64,000 bases of DNA from Cerioporus squamosus (lineage: Eukaryota; Basidiomycota; Agaricomycetes; Polyporales; Polyporaceae): assembly GCA_022592435.1 (NCBI GenBank), contig JABYQS010000023.1, forward strand, positions 186,001-250,000. Direction: 5' to 3'. Position numbers and translations under genes: made by a program. The notes beneath the pieces are model-generated. The model was given only the letters and a program-made list of their open reading frames with translations. It did not search any database and was not told where the DNA came from. Shown here one piece after another: positions 1-12,588 of this stretch. Numbering within the stretch: position 1 is the stretch's first letter; every line of letters begins with the position of its first letter.

Positions 1-1070
1 GATCGCTAGATGGCTGGGAGTCAATTGTTTGTCCTTTGCCCCTCACCTGCCGTGTTTTAGGCGACTCATCGTACGGGGTGTACGACGAACGATGCTGCCA
101 GCCAGCAACTTCCTCCTACACGGTGGGACGTATGTCGTCACCTCGCCGCCATACCTGAAGGTGCATCTTGTCCGCGCAGCCCCGGAAGCTTGTATACACC
201 CCCGGTCTTGCTGCATACCGTTTCTCTCTCTCTCTCTCTGATGTGTCAAGAAGTAAAGGCCAATAGTTTCCGCCTTCGATACATTATCCCGTCTGGATCG
301 CATACTTGCAACGCTTGCTCCATCCGCATAATGCCCCACCATATCATCGCATCATCATCCATCCCGTAACACGACGGAGTAAAACAAATAACCTTTGCCC
401 AATATTCCGTCCTCTCGTATCCGTCGAAACTGCTATTCGTTACTGCTGCTCGCATCCGTACATACCATCCCCCTCCTGTCCCCCATGGCATACTATACCT
501 TCCCTTCGTTCCCGTAATTTCCCGCCTCCCCCGCTGCCAGCAGCCAGGAATGAGGTCACTCGCACCCGACCAGACGGGCCTTCTATCTGGGCACTCCTCG
601 GATTCTGGCCCCCTGGTATTGGAGGCCGTCGCCTCTTGGACATGGTTTGCCATATTATGCTCGCCTTCTCGTCCTCGTTGGAACATTGTGACAATGGCCC
701 GGTCCTTCTTGGTCCGCTGCCCCGTGTCCTACCCTTCCATTCCCATTCCCAATTCGCTCGCGTGGTGTCTGAATTGCGCGTCGCTCACCCCTGCCCATGC
801 CCGACTGAGTCGTCCATGATCCTTGCATACGATGTATCCGTGTAGTATATCGATCTTGTATGCAACTACGACACCCTCGCCAGTGTCTACAGTCCCACCC
901 GAGCTCACACTCTTCCCTACCTAATGCCTGGCTGCGCTGCTGCGGCCAATGAATCAGATCAGTGCTGCGCTCTCTGCTTCGTATGCGCAGTGATCAATCA
1001 GTCTAGGTTGTCAAGCCTTCGGCCCTCAAGTCACTCGACATATCGACACTAGGCTACCCACAGCAGTATA
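1..1070. other. No gene recognised; CT-rich stretch
   Basis: No open frame here resembles a known protein and none shows convincing splice structure. A (CT)n run lies at about 224-240. The stretch is probably intergenic DNA or the untranslated end of a gene outside the window. Confidence 0.4.
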
Positions 1071-1110
1071 AGTGTGCTGGGTGGCACTCTCTGGGCTACT
1101 AACCTTCGCC

Positions 1111-1379
1111 ATGAAGATCCGCAAGGGCCTCACATTGCTGAGCGCGGTGGGTGGTGGCACGTGGGTAGGCGTCGCGGTTGGTGCGCAACAACCTCTGCAT
1201 CCCCATCCCAACCCGTCGACTCGTCCACGCTGTATGACGCGGGGCTCTTCACCCCTGTCGAGGACTTACACGCTCTCTCCGCGTCGGAGTATACGACTCT
1301 TCAGCATCCAAACTTCCCCTTGCACAGCGTCCGTATCAAAAAGTCGAACTTCAAGTGGCTGGCAGGCGAAGAGGTGTAA
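1111..1379 (+). pseudogene. 5' relic of a carboxypeptidase Y-like serine carboxypeptidase (S10)
   Basis: The reading starts MKIRKGLTLLSAVG, a signal-peptide-like start, followed by QQPLHP. After a shift of frame near 1200, inside C-rich runs, it continues as SQPVDSSTLYDAGLFTPVED and ends its recognisable part at HPNFPLHSVRIKKSNF. The motif series LFTPxEDL, a Leu-x-His-Pro-x-Phe-Pro core and VRIKKSxF is typical of the propeptide-mature junction of basidiomycete carboxypeptidase Y homologues. In those proteins it is followed at once by a Cys-Asp and the catalytic domain. Here the similarity stops at about 1352 and a stop codon follows at 1377. No Gly-Glu-Ser-Tyr-Ala nucleophile motif or catalytic Asp/His region is found downstream. 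It is therefore a truncated fragment of a vacuolar protease gene, not a working enzyme. Identification is by remembered family motifs only. Confidence 0.6.
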
Positions 1380-1413
1380 ACATCCATGCAACGTGCTCTC
1401 ATTTCCCGCTCCC

Positions 1414-1444
<31 letters not shown>

Positions 1445-2023
1445 TGTGCGCCACGGGAGAGGGCCGATGCCCCGACTCCGTAACCGTGAGTGCCGAGCTG
1501 CACTGCGCACCATGCACTGATGCTTCGACAGGTGCCATGTATGATCATCGTTCGGACTATGTATAGGGACACTTGTCATGACAGGGGTTCTTTGATTCAA
1601 GTCCAGACCAAACTAAGCCGCACTGTCAGGGATGAAACTGCTGTCCACCGCAGACCGCGACTAAAAGACTTGGTGAGGGTGCTCTGGGGCTACCTGATTC
1701 TTGTATACACAGGCCAGCGCCGTCATGGTCATCTTGCAGGCGTCACAGGTCCCACGGACAGACATTCAAACTTCTGCGTTTTGCGCTCTTCGGCACCTAC
1801 TCAGGACAGAGCGCCTCTCACAGAGCTGCGGCTGCCTCCATCACGGCCTGGTGAGACCGTCTCGCGACGTGCGTCCACACATATGACCGTCCTCATTGAC
1901 TGCTTTCGAACTGGAATCCAGCACTAAGTCCGAGCAGCGCGTTTCGCCAGCCTGCAGCGCTCATGCCCAGGCGCATAAGAGGGCAAGCAAAGGCGACAGA
2001 AGACTCATTTCCCTCTCTTCAAG
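1380..2023. other. No gene recognised; CGT trinucleotide repeat
   Basis: This gap follows the carboxypeptidase relic. A CGT/TCG trinucleotide run of about nine units lies at roughly 1416-1444. I looked for the missing part of the carboxypeptidase and did not find it. The 3' part is presumably the promoter of the small secreted-protein gene. Confidence 0.4.
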
Positions 2024-2639
2024 ATGGTCCTGCTCGCTCCCCTCGCCTCCGCCGCGTTCGCCCTGGTACTTCCCAATTGTGGTGCGAGTATCACCCAGAA
2101 CGTGAACCGCGCCTCGACATTCACTGCCGAGCCTGCAAACGGTAGTACGATCGTCCCCGGCTCGAACTTCCCCTTCTCTTACGAGCCCTCCGACTCCTGC
2201 CATGGCTGCTTCAGCCCCATCTCCGTCTACCTATCCATATCTCCGCCCACCGCTGCCAATATAACGGACAGCGGCGAGCTTATGAATGGCAGCTTCATAT
2301 CTTTCTTCGGCGATTTCGATATCCCCAATTGCGGTACGCTCTTTTACGCGGCATCATCCCATACTATGACGAGATGCTGAATATATTTTCCCCGGACCGA
2401 CAGGATTTCCGCTTCCTGGAGGTAATCCGCCCCCGCCGCCATCTCAGCTGCTCACTCCTACCCTCGCTATCGCCGACGGTACGACAATCTACTTCTCCGT
2501 GGTAGAGACTTTCCTACAGTGTCCGGTGCGTGAGACTTAAGTGGTTTTTTTCGTCGTGATGTTCACAAGAATCATATCAATGCAGCCTATCGGTAGGACT
2601 GAATTTGGCCTGTATACCGTCAGTGTGATCTATGGGTGA
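2024..2639 (+). CDS. Small secreted protein, 161 residues, uncharacterised
   Basis: Three exons join in frame: 2024-2333, 2404-2525 and 2586-2639, with introns of 70 and 60 bases carrying GT and AG ends. The product is 161 residues. It begins MVLLAPLASAAFALVLPNC, a short hydrophobic segment that could serve as a signal peptide. The body is rich in Ser, Thr, Pro and Asn, with several N-glycosylation-type sequons, and has about five cysteines (DSCHGC, IPNC, FLQC). It ends LYTVSVIYG. I see no catalytic motif. The composition suggests an extracellular or cell-surface protein of the small secreted class common in wood-decay fungi. No function is assigned. Gene structure is well supported; the role is unknown. 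Confidence 0.7.
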
Positions 2640-3226
2640 TACCGTTTAGCATGACTATAGCGATGTACATAGTTCACTGTCTCTTAAAGCCGCACAATGT
2701 AGTCCGATGTGCCTGGATGAATACTATAAGAATTGTATAAGATTGACTCCCGGCCCCCCACCCCCACAAGCTGGCGTCCAGGTTTACACGCCGTGAGCGT
2801 CTATACTACCATATTGGGCCTTACCCACCTATCAGACCTTGGTATTGGAAAGGCGTAAGCACTCACCGCGCATGAATCCAATGGTCAGCGAACTTGAGGG
2901 TAATGCATGGAAAACAGCAGACTGATCTGTTGCAAGAGGTGGTATGACGAATCAGCGCCCTCCGGTTACCGCCCTCCACGGCAGGCTTCCCGGCGTTTCG
3001 GACGGGACAAAGGCATGCCAATGGGCGAAAAGATATCGTTCGCCGCGCTGTGAAACGAGACAAAAGGTATTCTCCGGCAAGCGTGTATATATGTCTCCGA
3101 CCTGCCATGCTGGGGACGAGCGCGTTGCACGGACCAATACTATATATGGACGTTCCTGGATGTTACATAAGCGTCCGGTGCGGTCTTCGCGAGGGGGTTT
3201 GCTCGTTGTCGACGACAGCGAACACC
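2640..3226. other. Intergenic, upstream of the Hrp1-like gene
   Basis: No coding exon was recognised. A C-rich tract occurs near 2750-2765. The right end is the 5' region of the Hrp1-like gene. Confidence 0.4.
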
Positions 3227-5460
3227 ATGGCCGGCTCACTCGACAGCGATCTCTACGACGGTGAGTAGTGTCCTCGTGGTATCTGCTCTAGCGGTGACTC
3301 ATGTTTGCACAGACCTATACGGAGACAACGACGACACGTCGGCGCAGCAAGGCGCGACCGAGAGTGCGACGGAACAGAAGCCGTCTCCGACTGAAGTCAA
3401 GCGTGAAGAGAAGCCGGTCGCACACAAAGAGAGCTCTCTACCACCGAAACCGGCGACGGAATTGTCGTACTCTGCGCAAGTGGCCAAGCAGTTTTCAGCT
3501 TACAAGCAGACCCCTGCGCAGGAACGCCAGCAGTACCAGGTATCGCCAGCGACCAAGGGCAATGGGGCTGCGGATGGAGAACACGATGACGGGCGCAGAG
3601 CGGTCAGGCCGTCGGAAATGAAAGACGAAGGGTGAGTACATTCATGTCTTCTAGGGCAGGTTCCCTGCCATCTCCTGTGCCTGCGGCATCGTCGCTGTCT
3701 TCTCGTGCTACGTACGATCGGTTCGTCTCTACGCTCACTACAGACGTTACGCCGCTCGATTCACAAAACAGAGTATATGTTCCATGTCGCGCTATCCTCT
3801 ACGTGCCCTCTACCGTCCATATCTGGCTAGTTTCATACGTTACGGACGCTAATGCTCTTTCACGTCCCCGGTACACGCACTTCCTCGGTGTCTCCTCAAC
3901 CTATGTGTCTACGCTTTACAACATCTCGCATCTTGGACCCGCCTTCGCTATGGTACGCCTACAATGCTACCGCACACACCACAACGCACGTTACGGCACA
4001 CGATACGGCACCTCTTACAACACGGGAATACAACGCATTGCAGCAAAATGTTCGTCGGAGGTCTCAGTTGGGACACGAACGACGAGAGTCTGCGCAAGTA
4101 CTTCTCGGACTTTGGTGAGGTCGAGGATTGCACGATCCTCCGCGACCAGGACGGCCGCTCTCGCGGTTTCGCATTCTTGACATTCAAAGACCCCGCGTCC
4201 GTGAACGCGGTCATGTGTCGTGAACACGTCCTTGACGGCAAGACTGTACGGCTCTCCCCATACTCTAAGACATGAGCATTATACTCACTTGCTCGCCAGA
4301 TTGACCCGAAGCGTGCGATCCCGCGCGAAGAGCATCTCCGCAACACCCGATATTTCGTGGGCGGTCTGTCTCACGCGACAACGTCAGATTCCATGCGTGT
4401 CTTCTTCTCGCAGTATGGGAAGGTCGTCGACTGCACTGTCATGGTCGACCGCGAGTCGGGTCGTTCAAAGGGCTTCGGCTTCGTAACCTTCGAGGATGCG
4501 AGCAACACCGACCAACTAGTCGGGCAGCCGAACTTGATTTTGGACGACAAGCAGGTGAGCAACTCGCACCGACTACCTCTGGCTGTAACTGACTTATGTC
4601 GTCCGCAGATCGAGGTGAAGGTTGCACAACCACGTAGCCAACGGGAAGCCACACGATCGGTCGGCCGAGGAGGGCGTGATAGTGCATACGTGGGCGGGAC
4701 CGACGTCTCGAGTGCTAGCAGCAGCGGCCACGCCGGCGGCGTAGGCTTCACGGGTGCCCCTGCCGGTGTCGGCCCTCAGCAAATGTCAATGCTCTACCAG
4801 CGCATGATGGGCCAGTCGCCCATGATCGGCATGGGCATGGGTATGGGCGGCATGGGCGGTATGGGCGGCATGGGAGGCATGGGCGGAATGGGCGGAATGG
4901 GGGCTGGGATGCCTGGGATGATGGGCATGGGCATGGGCACCGCCGCAACGCCCATGGCCGGCGGCGACGTCGGCGGCATGGGTGGAGGTATGGGTGCCGG
5001 CATGAACGGGGGCATGGGGATGAGCCCCACCATGGGTATGGGCGCGATGAGTCCTACCATGGGTGTCGGTATGGGGAACGGAATGGGTGGGGGAATGGGC
5101 GGAGCCGGCATGGGTGGCGGCATGGGGGCCATGGGCGGTATGGGCGGCGGCATGGGAGGCGGCATGGGCGGTGGAATGGGACGGGGTATGGCAGGCGGCA
5201 TGGGGAACATGGCCGCCGCCGGGATGGGCGGGACGATGGGCGCGGGGATGCGCATGGGCATGGGCCCGATGGCCATGGCAGGCATGGGCATGCAGCCTTT
5301 CATGGGCAACGCGGCGGGGATGATGGGCCGCGGGATGGGAATGATGGGCGGCGGCGGCCTCCATCCCATGGGTCGAGCACGGGGTATGATGAATGCAGGC
5401 GTCGGGCCTGCGCGCACTATGGCTCGCGGACAGCACGGCTACCACCCATATGCGCGATAG
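3227..5460 (+). CDS. Hrp1/Nab4-like hnRNP with two RRMs and Gly/Met-rich tail
   Basis: Five exons (3227-3260, 3313-3631, 4044-4245, 4300-4554, 4609-5460) splice in frame to 553 residues. RRM1 begins at about residue 119 with MFVGGLSW as RNP2 and carries [10 protein letters not shown] as RNP1. RRM2 starts at about residue 197 with YFVGGLSH and has [10 protein letters not shown]. This tandem arrangement after an acidic, Gln/Lys-rich N-terminus matches yeast Hrp1/Nab4 and Musashi/hnRNP A-D relatives, which bind the mRNA 3' end and act in cleavage/polyadenylation and export. The last roughly 250 residues are almost entirely Gly and Met in short MGG and GMG repeats, closing in HPYAR. The start at 3227 was chosen because [11 protein letters not shown] joins the next exon in phase. 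The 412-base second intron is long for this window. The DNA under the tail is repetitive, so copy number may vary between strains. Confidence 0.88.
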
Positions 5461-5718
5461 CGCTTATTTGCTTGGACTCTTGACGCACTCCATGTGTTCT
5501 TTGGTCTTGCTGTCGTTTTACTCTCTACTTTACGTATCCACCAGGCCCACATGCTGCTACTGCCCATCGTATTTCCATCCGATATGTCGTTGTAATATAT
5601 ACGAGCAAATATCTTTATTACACCAGTTGCTTGCTACACTACTAGAAGCCCATATAGCTTACACCGAATAGTCCTATACGATACCTGGTCCAGCAGGCCT
5701 ACGCCCGACCCCCCTAGT
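5461..5718. other. Convergent intergenic region
   Basis: This lies between the stop of the Hrp1-like gene and the stop of the opposite-strand HEATR5 gene. It is AT-richer than the flanking genes, with tracts such as AATATATAC near 5595 that could serve in 3'-end formation. No gene is seen. Confidence 0.4.
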
Positions 5719-8700
5719 CTAGAATGAACGCAGCGAGATCTGCGGTTTCGCTGGCTCCGCTACCGGTACCTTGCTTCCCAAAGCTTGTCTGACAGACGTC
5801 TCGAGCGTTTCTCGCATGGCCGGCTCAAGCCTTCCGGTCGCATCCTTGAACGCAGCCGGAGAGGCTGCAGCGAGCGAGAGCAACTGCGAGACGCTTTGAG
5901 TATGGAGCGGCGTTGCAGGCTGTCGCGACGAGTCGAGGGACAGAATAAGGACCGGCATGATAACTCCTAGGGCACGAGGGCCTGATGAAGACGTCAGCAA
6001 CAGCACCAATCCTTCACGAACAGACAACTTACGGAGGTCTTCACCCAGCGACATGAACAGTGCAGTTAGGGCCTTGTGGATCTCACCCACAGTGACCATC
6101 ACACGCTCCGGCGGAGAAGCTTCGTCGCTCGAAGCAGCTGCCTTCGCCAAACACTCCATAAGACCTGGTAAGAGCAGCCTAGTGCACTGGCGCAAAATTG
6201 GGTTTCCAGATGTCGACGCCATGATGAGTGTCTTGGCGCAATGTGCCGCCGTCAACGAGACCTGCATGGAGTGAGTGCTCAGCGGCATGTGACCGTTTTA
6301 GCAAGAATGACTACATACCTCAGAACCCTCGACCAGCTTTTGGGAGATAAGGAAGCAACAGTGTTCGATAACTGGCCTCCCCACCTGCACCGTTGGGGGC
6401 AGGACAGTCAGGATCAGAACGGCCGCGAGGAGATTACACTTGATCTTCTTATTGCACATAGGACCCTCCCGGCCACTGACGGAGTCTACTGAATGGACGT
6501 TTCACACAGAAGGAAGAGTTCACGTACCTCATCTCATCGATGTTGACCAAGCACGTGGAGAGCAGCCCGTGGACCACTCGCCCAAACTTGTTGTCGGGAT
6601 CTGGAAGGTTGGCAGGCCTGTCAAGGAGCGCCTTCAACGCCTGGAGCGTCGGGCCCACGAGATCAATCTCTGATATCTCGTCCTTCAGGAGCTCTGGCGA
6701 TACGAGAGTGAGTGATCAGGTTGGGCACAGCATGTCATGACTTAAAACTTACCGCAGTACAGAGTGATGGCGACAGCCCTGAAGTCCTCTCTTTGCGAGG
6801 GACCGAAGGAGGCCGCTACCGTGGAAAATGCATCGAATGCCGCGATGATGAGCCTGACTTTCTCAGCAGGTGAGGCGCCGTCATCTGCAATGAGTGAGCT
6901 TCTGCGATACGACACATCTGTAAGTCGACTTACGGACGCCCCCGTTGCGGGGACCGGAGATAACTCTCCGCAGAATGTACGCGCATATCCGCAGACAGTG
7001 CGCCCGCGGTGACGACAGGGTATCATCCTCTGGCGATGTGTGGCCATTACTGCGTGGTCTAGTCAGAATTTACCAAGAGGGAACGAAAGTATGACAACTA
7101 CATACGTCGTTTTGGTGGAGTTGATACTGTCTGCGAGACTTGCAATTACCTCCACGAGGTGAATTTGTACACCGGAGGGCTCAGTCAGAGCCATGCGATA
7201 GAAGAGATTGAGTAGCTCCTCGAACAGGGGAGGGTCATTGAAGACGTTTCCGCAGTACTTGCGACGGACAAGGCACTTGAGCGCTTGCAGCGACACGATG
7301 GACGTACGCTGCTCATCCGGTCCTGCATCCGGAGTAGAGGTTGCTAACGCCTCATAAACCAAACCGAAGACGACGAAGAAGAAAGTCGTGGGTTCTTCGC
7401 GATTGTCTGTCTGTGCTTTGCTGGGTGGATGAACCGGAGGTGTCTCTTGACCGTCCATGGCCGCGAGTATACTGGGATCTTCATTCTGCATCGCGATGGC
7501 AACGGCATTCAAGATGACCGGCCACGCTTTCACATAGTACTTCACACAAATGTCAGATGCGACTCTGTATATGTGACGAACCACTTACCGGAAGTAATAC
7601 TTCTCGTCCGAGACTGGAATAGGAAGAGTCCAGTGCACCTGCGGGCGTATCATCCAGGCCTCCGCATCGATCCGGATGCTAGCGTAGTCCCGCAGACACG
7701 AGATCCAGAGAGGAGCCAATGCAGCACGGTACGGCTTAACCACCTCGACGAGGTAGGCTTGTTGAGTGCTCGCGACCTCAAGGCCCGCCCATGCAGACAG
7801 AGTCGCAATGCGCAACATCACAGACGCGTTGGGACTCAGCTCAGCCGCGTCACCGAGGGTCAACATGCCGGATCCTGTCGATTCATTTAGTGCAATGTAA
7901 AGATGGGTCGCAGCTGACAAATACCTTTGGACTGCTCAAGAGCAGATGTAAGGAGCTTGAGTATACGCCCCATACGGCCGACATCTTTAACCACGCCACA
8001 TCCGACAAAGATTGCGCATGTCCCTATCGCGGACGCCAATATCTCTGGGGTCGAGTCGGACGAGAATGCAGGGGTGAGCGCTGCAGTAATGGGGGCTTGG
8101 TGCTGCTCGAGGAGGAGGTTCTCTTCGTAGTCTGGATCAGGGACCTTCGCGAAGATCTGACAACAATGATACGTCAGCTTCAGATCCTCGTGCTCCCGGG
8201 CAGAGCCATACCTCGATGACATCCGTCAAGACAGTCAGACCTTCCAGCCGAATCTCAGTAACATGAGCTGCAGCTGCAGTGAAAGCGATCTTGATCAGGT
8301 CAGGAACTCGGGAAACGAGGAGTCCTTGCACGGGGATGCCCTGGCTACGCGCGAACGTCGTGTCCAGGTGCTCTCTTCGACCAGACCGGCCGACCACTGT
8401 GCAGATGCTGTGCAGGCACTGTAGCGCGAACAGCTGGGTCCTCCAACGAGATGTCGGTCGACCAGTAGACGAGCTGTTGCCGACACTGAGCGACTGCCCT
8501 TCATCGTCAGCCGTGGCCGCGTCTGCAGCTTGTTGCGACGCCGTCGTGCGGGACATGATACGCTGGCAAAGATCGATCCACGCGGAAGGGTTATAGATGA
8601 CTGTCTGCTGGAGCCAGCTCGCAATGACATTCCGCACGCCGTCCACGGACGAGTCGTCGTCCAGCATGGCGAAGAGCTCCTCGACAAGCTGATCTCCTCC

Positions 8701-11700
8701 AAGCTTCGACATGCTCAAAGCATCCCTCTGCACGAGCTGGTAGAGTGCGTTGATCGAAGCGAGCTTGAGGGGTCGTCGAGAAGATGAGAGGTAACCTCGG
8801 AAGCGGAGCACCAGATCTGGGACGTTGACATGGTCCGGTGCAAACATTAGGAAGTGCTGGATGCATTTGATCGCCTCGACACAGATGCCGTCGTCTTCCT
8901 CATCGATGAACTGGTGGACAAGGTCGAGGACGAGAGTTCTGGTGCGTGTAGACTCCTGAATGTCGGGCCCGAGAACTGTAATGACGGCGTCGATGTTCTG
9001 GCAGACGACTTGGTATGTAGGAAGGTCGCCGCTGATGTTCACATGGTTCAGTGATCCTCCGTCAGGCTCGTGGGACTCCATCATGTAGAGCTTGAAAAGC
9101 AATCCAAGCGTGCTCGACACGAAAGGAGCGTACGCAAGGCTAGCAGCGTCGATGACGCGCGCCAACGCGCTGAGCGCCCAGAAGTGAACGACGGGGTGGG
9201 GATCGTTGATGAGAGACATCAGCACATGGACTGTCGTCTTCAGCAGGGGACCAGCAGCAAGACCCCCAACATGTGCGTGAATGGCACCGAAGGCCAGCGC
9301 ACATCCAGCTCGTCCGTGAGGATCGCGGTTGCTGACGACCTGGTCTACGAGGGTCTTGACCTGGCTAGTTAAGAAGTTCGTCCCAGCGACGCTCGCGAGT
9401 CGCCCAATGGCTTCGCTGCTCGCCTTCCGCAGGGCTGCATCTCCGTCTACCAGCAACTCCTTGAGGAAACCCGACAACGGTGTCGTGACTTGTGAGTTGC
9501 CAAGCACTTGGCGCGCGCTGTTTGACGTCCCTTGACGCAGCGTAAAGACGACGGCGAACGCGATGTTAACCAACGCTGCAGCTTTACGGCCCGTGTTCTT
9601 GTCGAGCTTAGTCGAGCCAACAGAGCCGAGTAGTTGCGTGATGACCCTGGTTGTCTGGGTGACGTCCTGGAGGGGAAGCAGCTGGGCGAAGAGTTGTATG
9701 GCCGCATCCACCGCCGCAGTCGCCGCCGGGGGAGGCTCAGGCGCCCGACGGCTTGCGTCAGCGACTGCGAGCTGGCAGAGGTAGAGTGTATCGTGCTCCA
9801 GAGCAGCAATGATTGGTTTTTGACACTGCCGTTCCATCTGTGAGCACTGAATTATGGAATGATTAGTCGGCCACATACCATCTCCTCAAGAGACGTTTCG
9901 ACGCTGTCCCGATTCATCCACTCGCCAGGAGTCTCGTCAATCTGCAGGCTCGTCAAGCCGTACGCGTAGCCGTCTACGCTTTGCCAAATCGAGGTGAATG
10001 ACCCGGAGGAGGATGCAATGGCTGCCTGCACGGAGGACCCCGTGTAACCGTCCGGGCTAGCGAAGAGGGTAACAACCGACTGGAGCAGAGAGCTCTGGAC
10101 GGACTCCGTTACTCCTCCAAAACCGAGCACAGAGAAGCACTGGAAGATGCGACCTCGGAGAAGAGCCTCGCGTCCATCGATGGTGAGGCTTTTCGAGTCG
10201 GTCACCAGTTCCTCTTGATTCAGGGCAGCACGGCTTGTTAGGAACGTATTTGCGAATGCGAGACCGTTACTCAGCAACGACGAGATTCGCCTCGTAACGT
10301 CGGCGCTGACGAGTGTCGGGGAGTTATACTTGAGGAAGCAATGGATAGCACCGACGGTACTCTCGCGCACGTGCAGGAGGAACTCCCACTCTGCAACAGT
10401 ACGTCCGGTCGCGCCGTCCTTCGTGGTCGGTTTTGGAAGTGCATTGCGCCAGAGAACTAGAAGCTGAGGGAGGTGCGGACGGACGAAGTTGGGGCCTAGG
10501 GTCATCAGGGAAGCGATGCATGTCCACGCGATCTCGATTTCGACTTGAGAAACTTTGATGTCATGCTCTCCCGCACGTTTGAGAACCTGAACGGCCATGT
10601 CGAAGACCTTCGCACTGATGTCGTATGACACGTAGAGTGGACGGTCTGGTATTACGGCAAGTAGCGCGGCGAGACCGTACGCATGGCCGAGTGCGCGCAG
10701 ATGGATGTCGGACGGCGCAGCCGGTGTAGTGAGGGAGGAGAGGTCGCGTTGCAGCTTCTCTACTACTCCTATCAGAACCTTGGGAAGGCGCAGAGGAGTA
10801 GAATAACAGAAACACCGCAAAGTCCAAGCAGTGTTGATTCGGACGCTGTGACTCGGGTGAGAGAGTAGGTTGAGTAAGGGATCCAGGAGAGCATCCTATG
10901 CGACTTCAGCCACCACTACTGTCAAGGACATGTATTGCTGCATACCTGAACAGGTCCGGGAGCGTTTCCCAATTGTTGTACGAGACCACTGACTTCCCTA
11001 AGCGCAATGACCAAACACAGCGGGTTGGGAGCAGCTGCCCTGGCATCAACGCAGGCCAACGCTTGAGATATGTGTTGGACAATTCTTGAATGGCAGAGAT
11101 CTGTGCCTGTTCCCCTAGCATCCGGATGCCAACAAGGTCACGGAGGATGATTTCGATCAATGAGCGCACGAAGAGGATCTCGTAGCGGGTGCCAGAATTG
11201 CGAGGGTTTGTGACGATCTCCGACATGAAATGGTTCACAATGAGGGCGTAGTTGCTTTCAACGAAGCTACTGCCCAGTAGAGGCAACAGCGCAGCGTAGA
11301 AGTCGAAGATGCCAACCCGCGTGCGGCGCGACGCCTGTAGTTTGTTGAAGTGTGCGGAAAGTTGGAGCAGCATCTCGCTCGGCGTCATGATGGGCTTAGA
11401 CTCCTCGGCTGCAACATGCGCGCCAGTAGGGGAGTCTTCATCCTCCTCTTCTCCCTCTTTGCGAGTCTTCTTTCCCTTCTTCGCGGTGTCAACAACAGGT
11501 ACCACCTTCTCTACCTGTGTCGACGCAAGCATATGAGCGGCAAGCTGTGCGAGCGATCGTCGTGTTAGCTGATCGGCACCCTCGATACTCTTCACGCAGA
11601 TGTTGAGTATGCTGTCGACGTCGGCCACTGATCGCGTCCCGTCTCCGCTTGGGTACATCAGGATAAGAACCTGTATATGCCACCTTTGAGTACTTGCAAC

Positions 11701-12588
11701 GAGCATAAGTCAGTGACGCACGCACTTCGCATGCGGCCCGTTGTACAGGCAGAGCCTTGTCGCTCAGGGCGTACTTGCTGTACTTGATGATGTCCTTTGC
11801 AACGGAGTCGGTGACGGCGCGCTTGGCTGTACCCAGCGCCTTTGCCAGTGCATGCAGGGCGTATGCACGCAAGATTACAGGCTATTGAGAAGTTAGTGCA
11901 TACTTCTGACGGCGATCTGCTGTAGTGACCGACACTAGACGAACGGTATAGCTTGATGGTCACCGTTGCGACTTCGGCCATTTGAGACATAACCTAGCGG
12001 ATGGTGAGGGAGATTGTGAGTGCGTACGTGTGTAGTGCACACCTGCGACCCGAATGTGCCCATGAGTTCTCCGATACAATACACCGCGGCTCTAGCAGCA
12101 TGTTAGCCCCCTGCCAGACGCATGAGATCAGCTGATACACACATCCTGCTAGACTCCTTTGCTGGTGGCTTCGTCTCTGCAAGCAACTTGAGAAACGCTT
12201 GGATGGTATCGAACAGTGACTTCGTTTCTCCCCGCATGCAGAACGCCTTCAGACAGCTAGCAACTAGCCTTCTTATAGGCCTGCCGGGAAGAGGGAACGG
12301 CTCGGGAGCGGATACAATCTTCAACATGGACTCCTCCAGATCGTTCTGAGTCGTCTTCAACTCCTCCTACGGGGAACTCGGTCGGACATTTAGGAGAGAT
12401 AATAAGCATTCATGACGTACCGGTGTTGCTTTCTTCGCCCATCTCTCGGTCGCAGATAGCCATTGAAATAAGTATATCTCTCCGTTCTCTCCGCTCACTT
12501 GCGACTATTGCGAGGTGAAGTGGCGATCCCATACAAGAAGACGACTACGAACCTCGTCTAACGGTTCCATGGGGATCTCTGCCGCCAT
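5719..12588 (-). CDS. HEATR5/Laa1-type HEAT-repeat protein
   Basis: A very large multi-exon gene, estimated at about 1,900 residues after removal of many short introns. The start MAAEIPMEPLDE at 12588 joins, after a 48-base intron, an exon reading YLFQWLSATERWAKKA. Next comes PGRPIRRLVASCLKAF and SLFDTIQAFLKLL, the characteristic N-terminus of HEATR5 proteins. The large central exon at 8137-9876 contains DPHGRAGCALAFGAIHAHVG and DPHPVVHFWALSALARVIDA, among the most conserved HEATR5 segments. Repeated amphipathic helix pairs fit HEAT repeats throughout. In yeast, Laa1 works with AP-1 in clathrin traffic between trans-Golgi and endosomes; human HEATR5A/B do similar work with AP-1 and aftiphilin/gamma-synergin. 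No break was seen. A Lys/Glu-rich insert (KKGKKTRKEGEEEDEDS) near 11450-11500 interrupts the repeats and is probably a disordered linker. The protein ends PQISLRSF at 5719. Confidence 0.88.

Noticed and set aside
3632..4180. 182-codon frame spanning the second Hrp1 intron
   Set aside because: It lies mostly in the intron and in the wrong frame for RRM1.
4786..5445. Long minus-strand open frames rich in Pro/Met or His/Ala opposite the Hrp1 tail
   Set aside because: They are mirror readings of the Gly/Met repeat; the plus strand carries the RRM gene.
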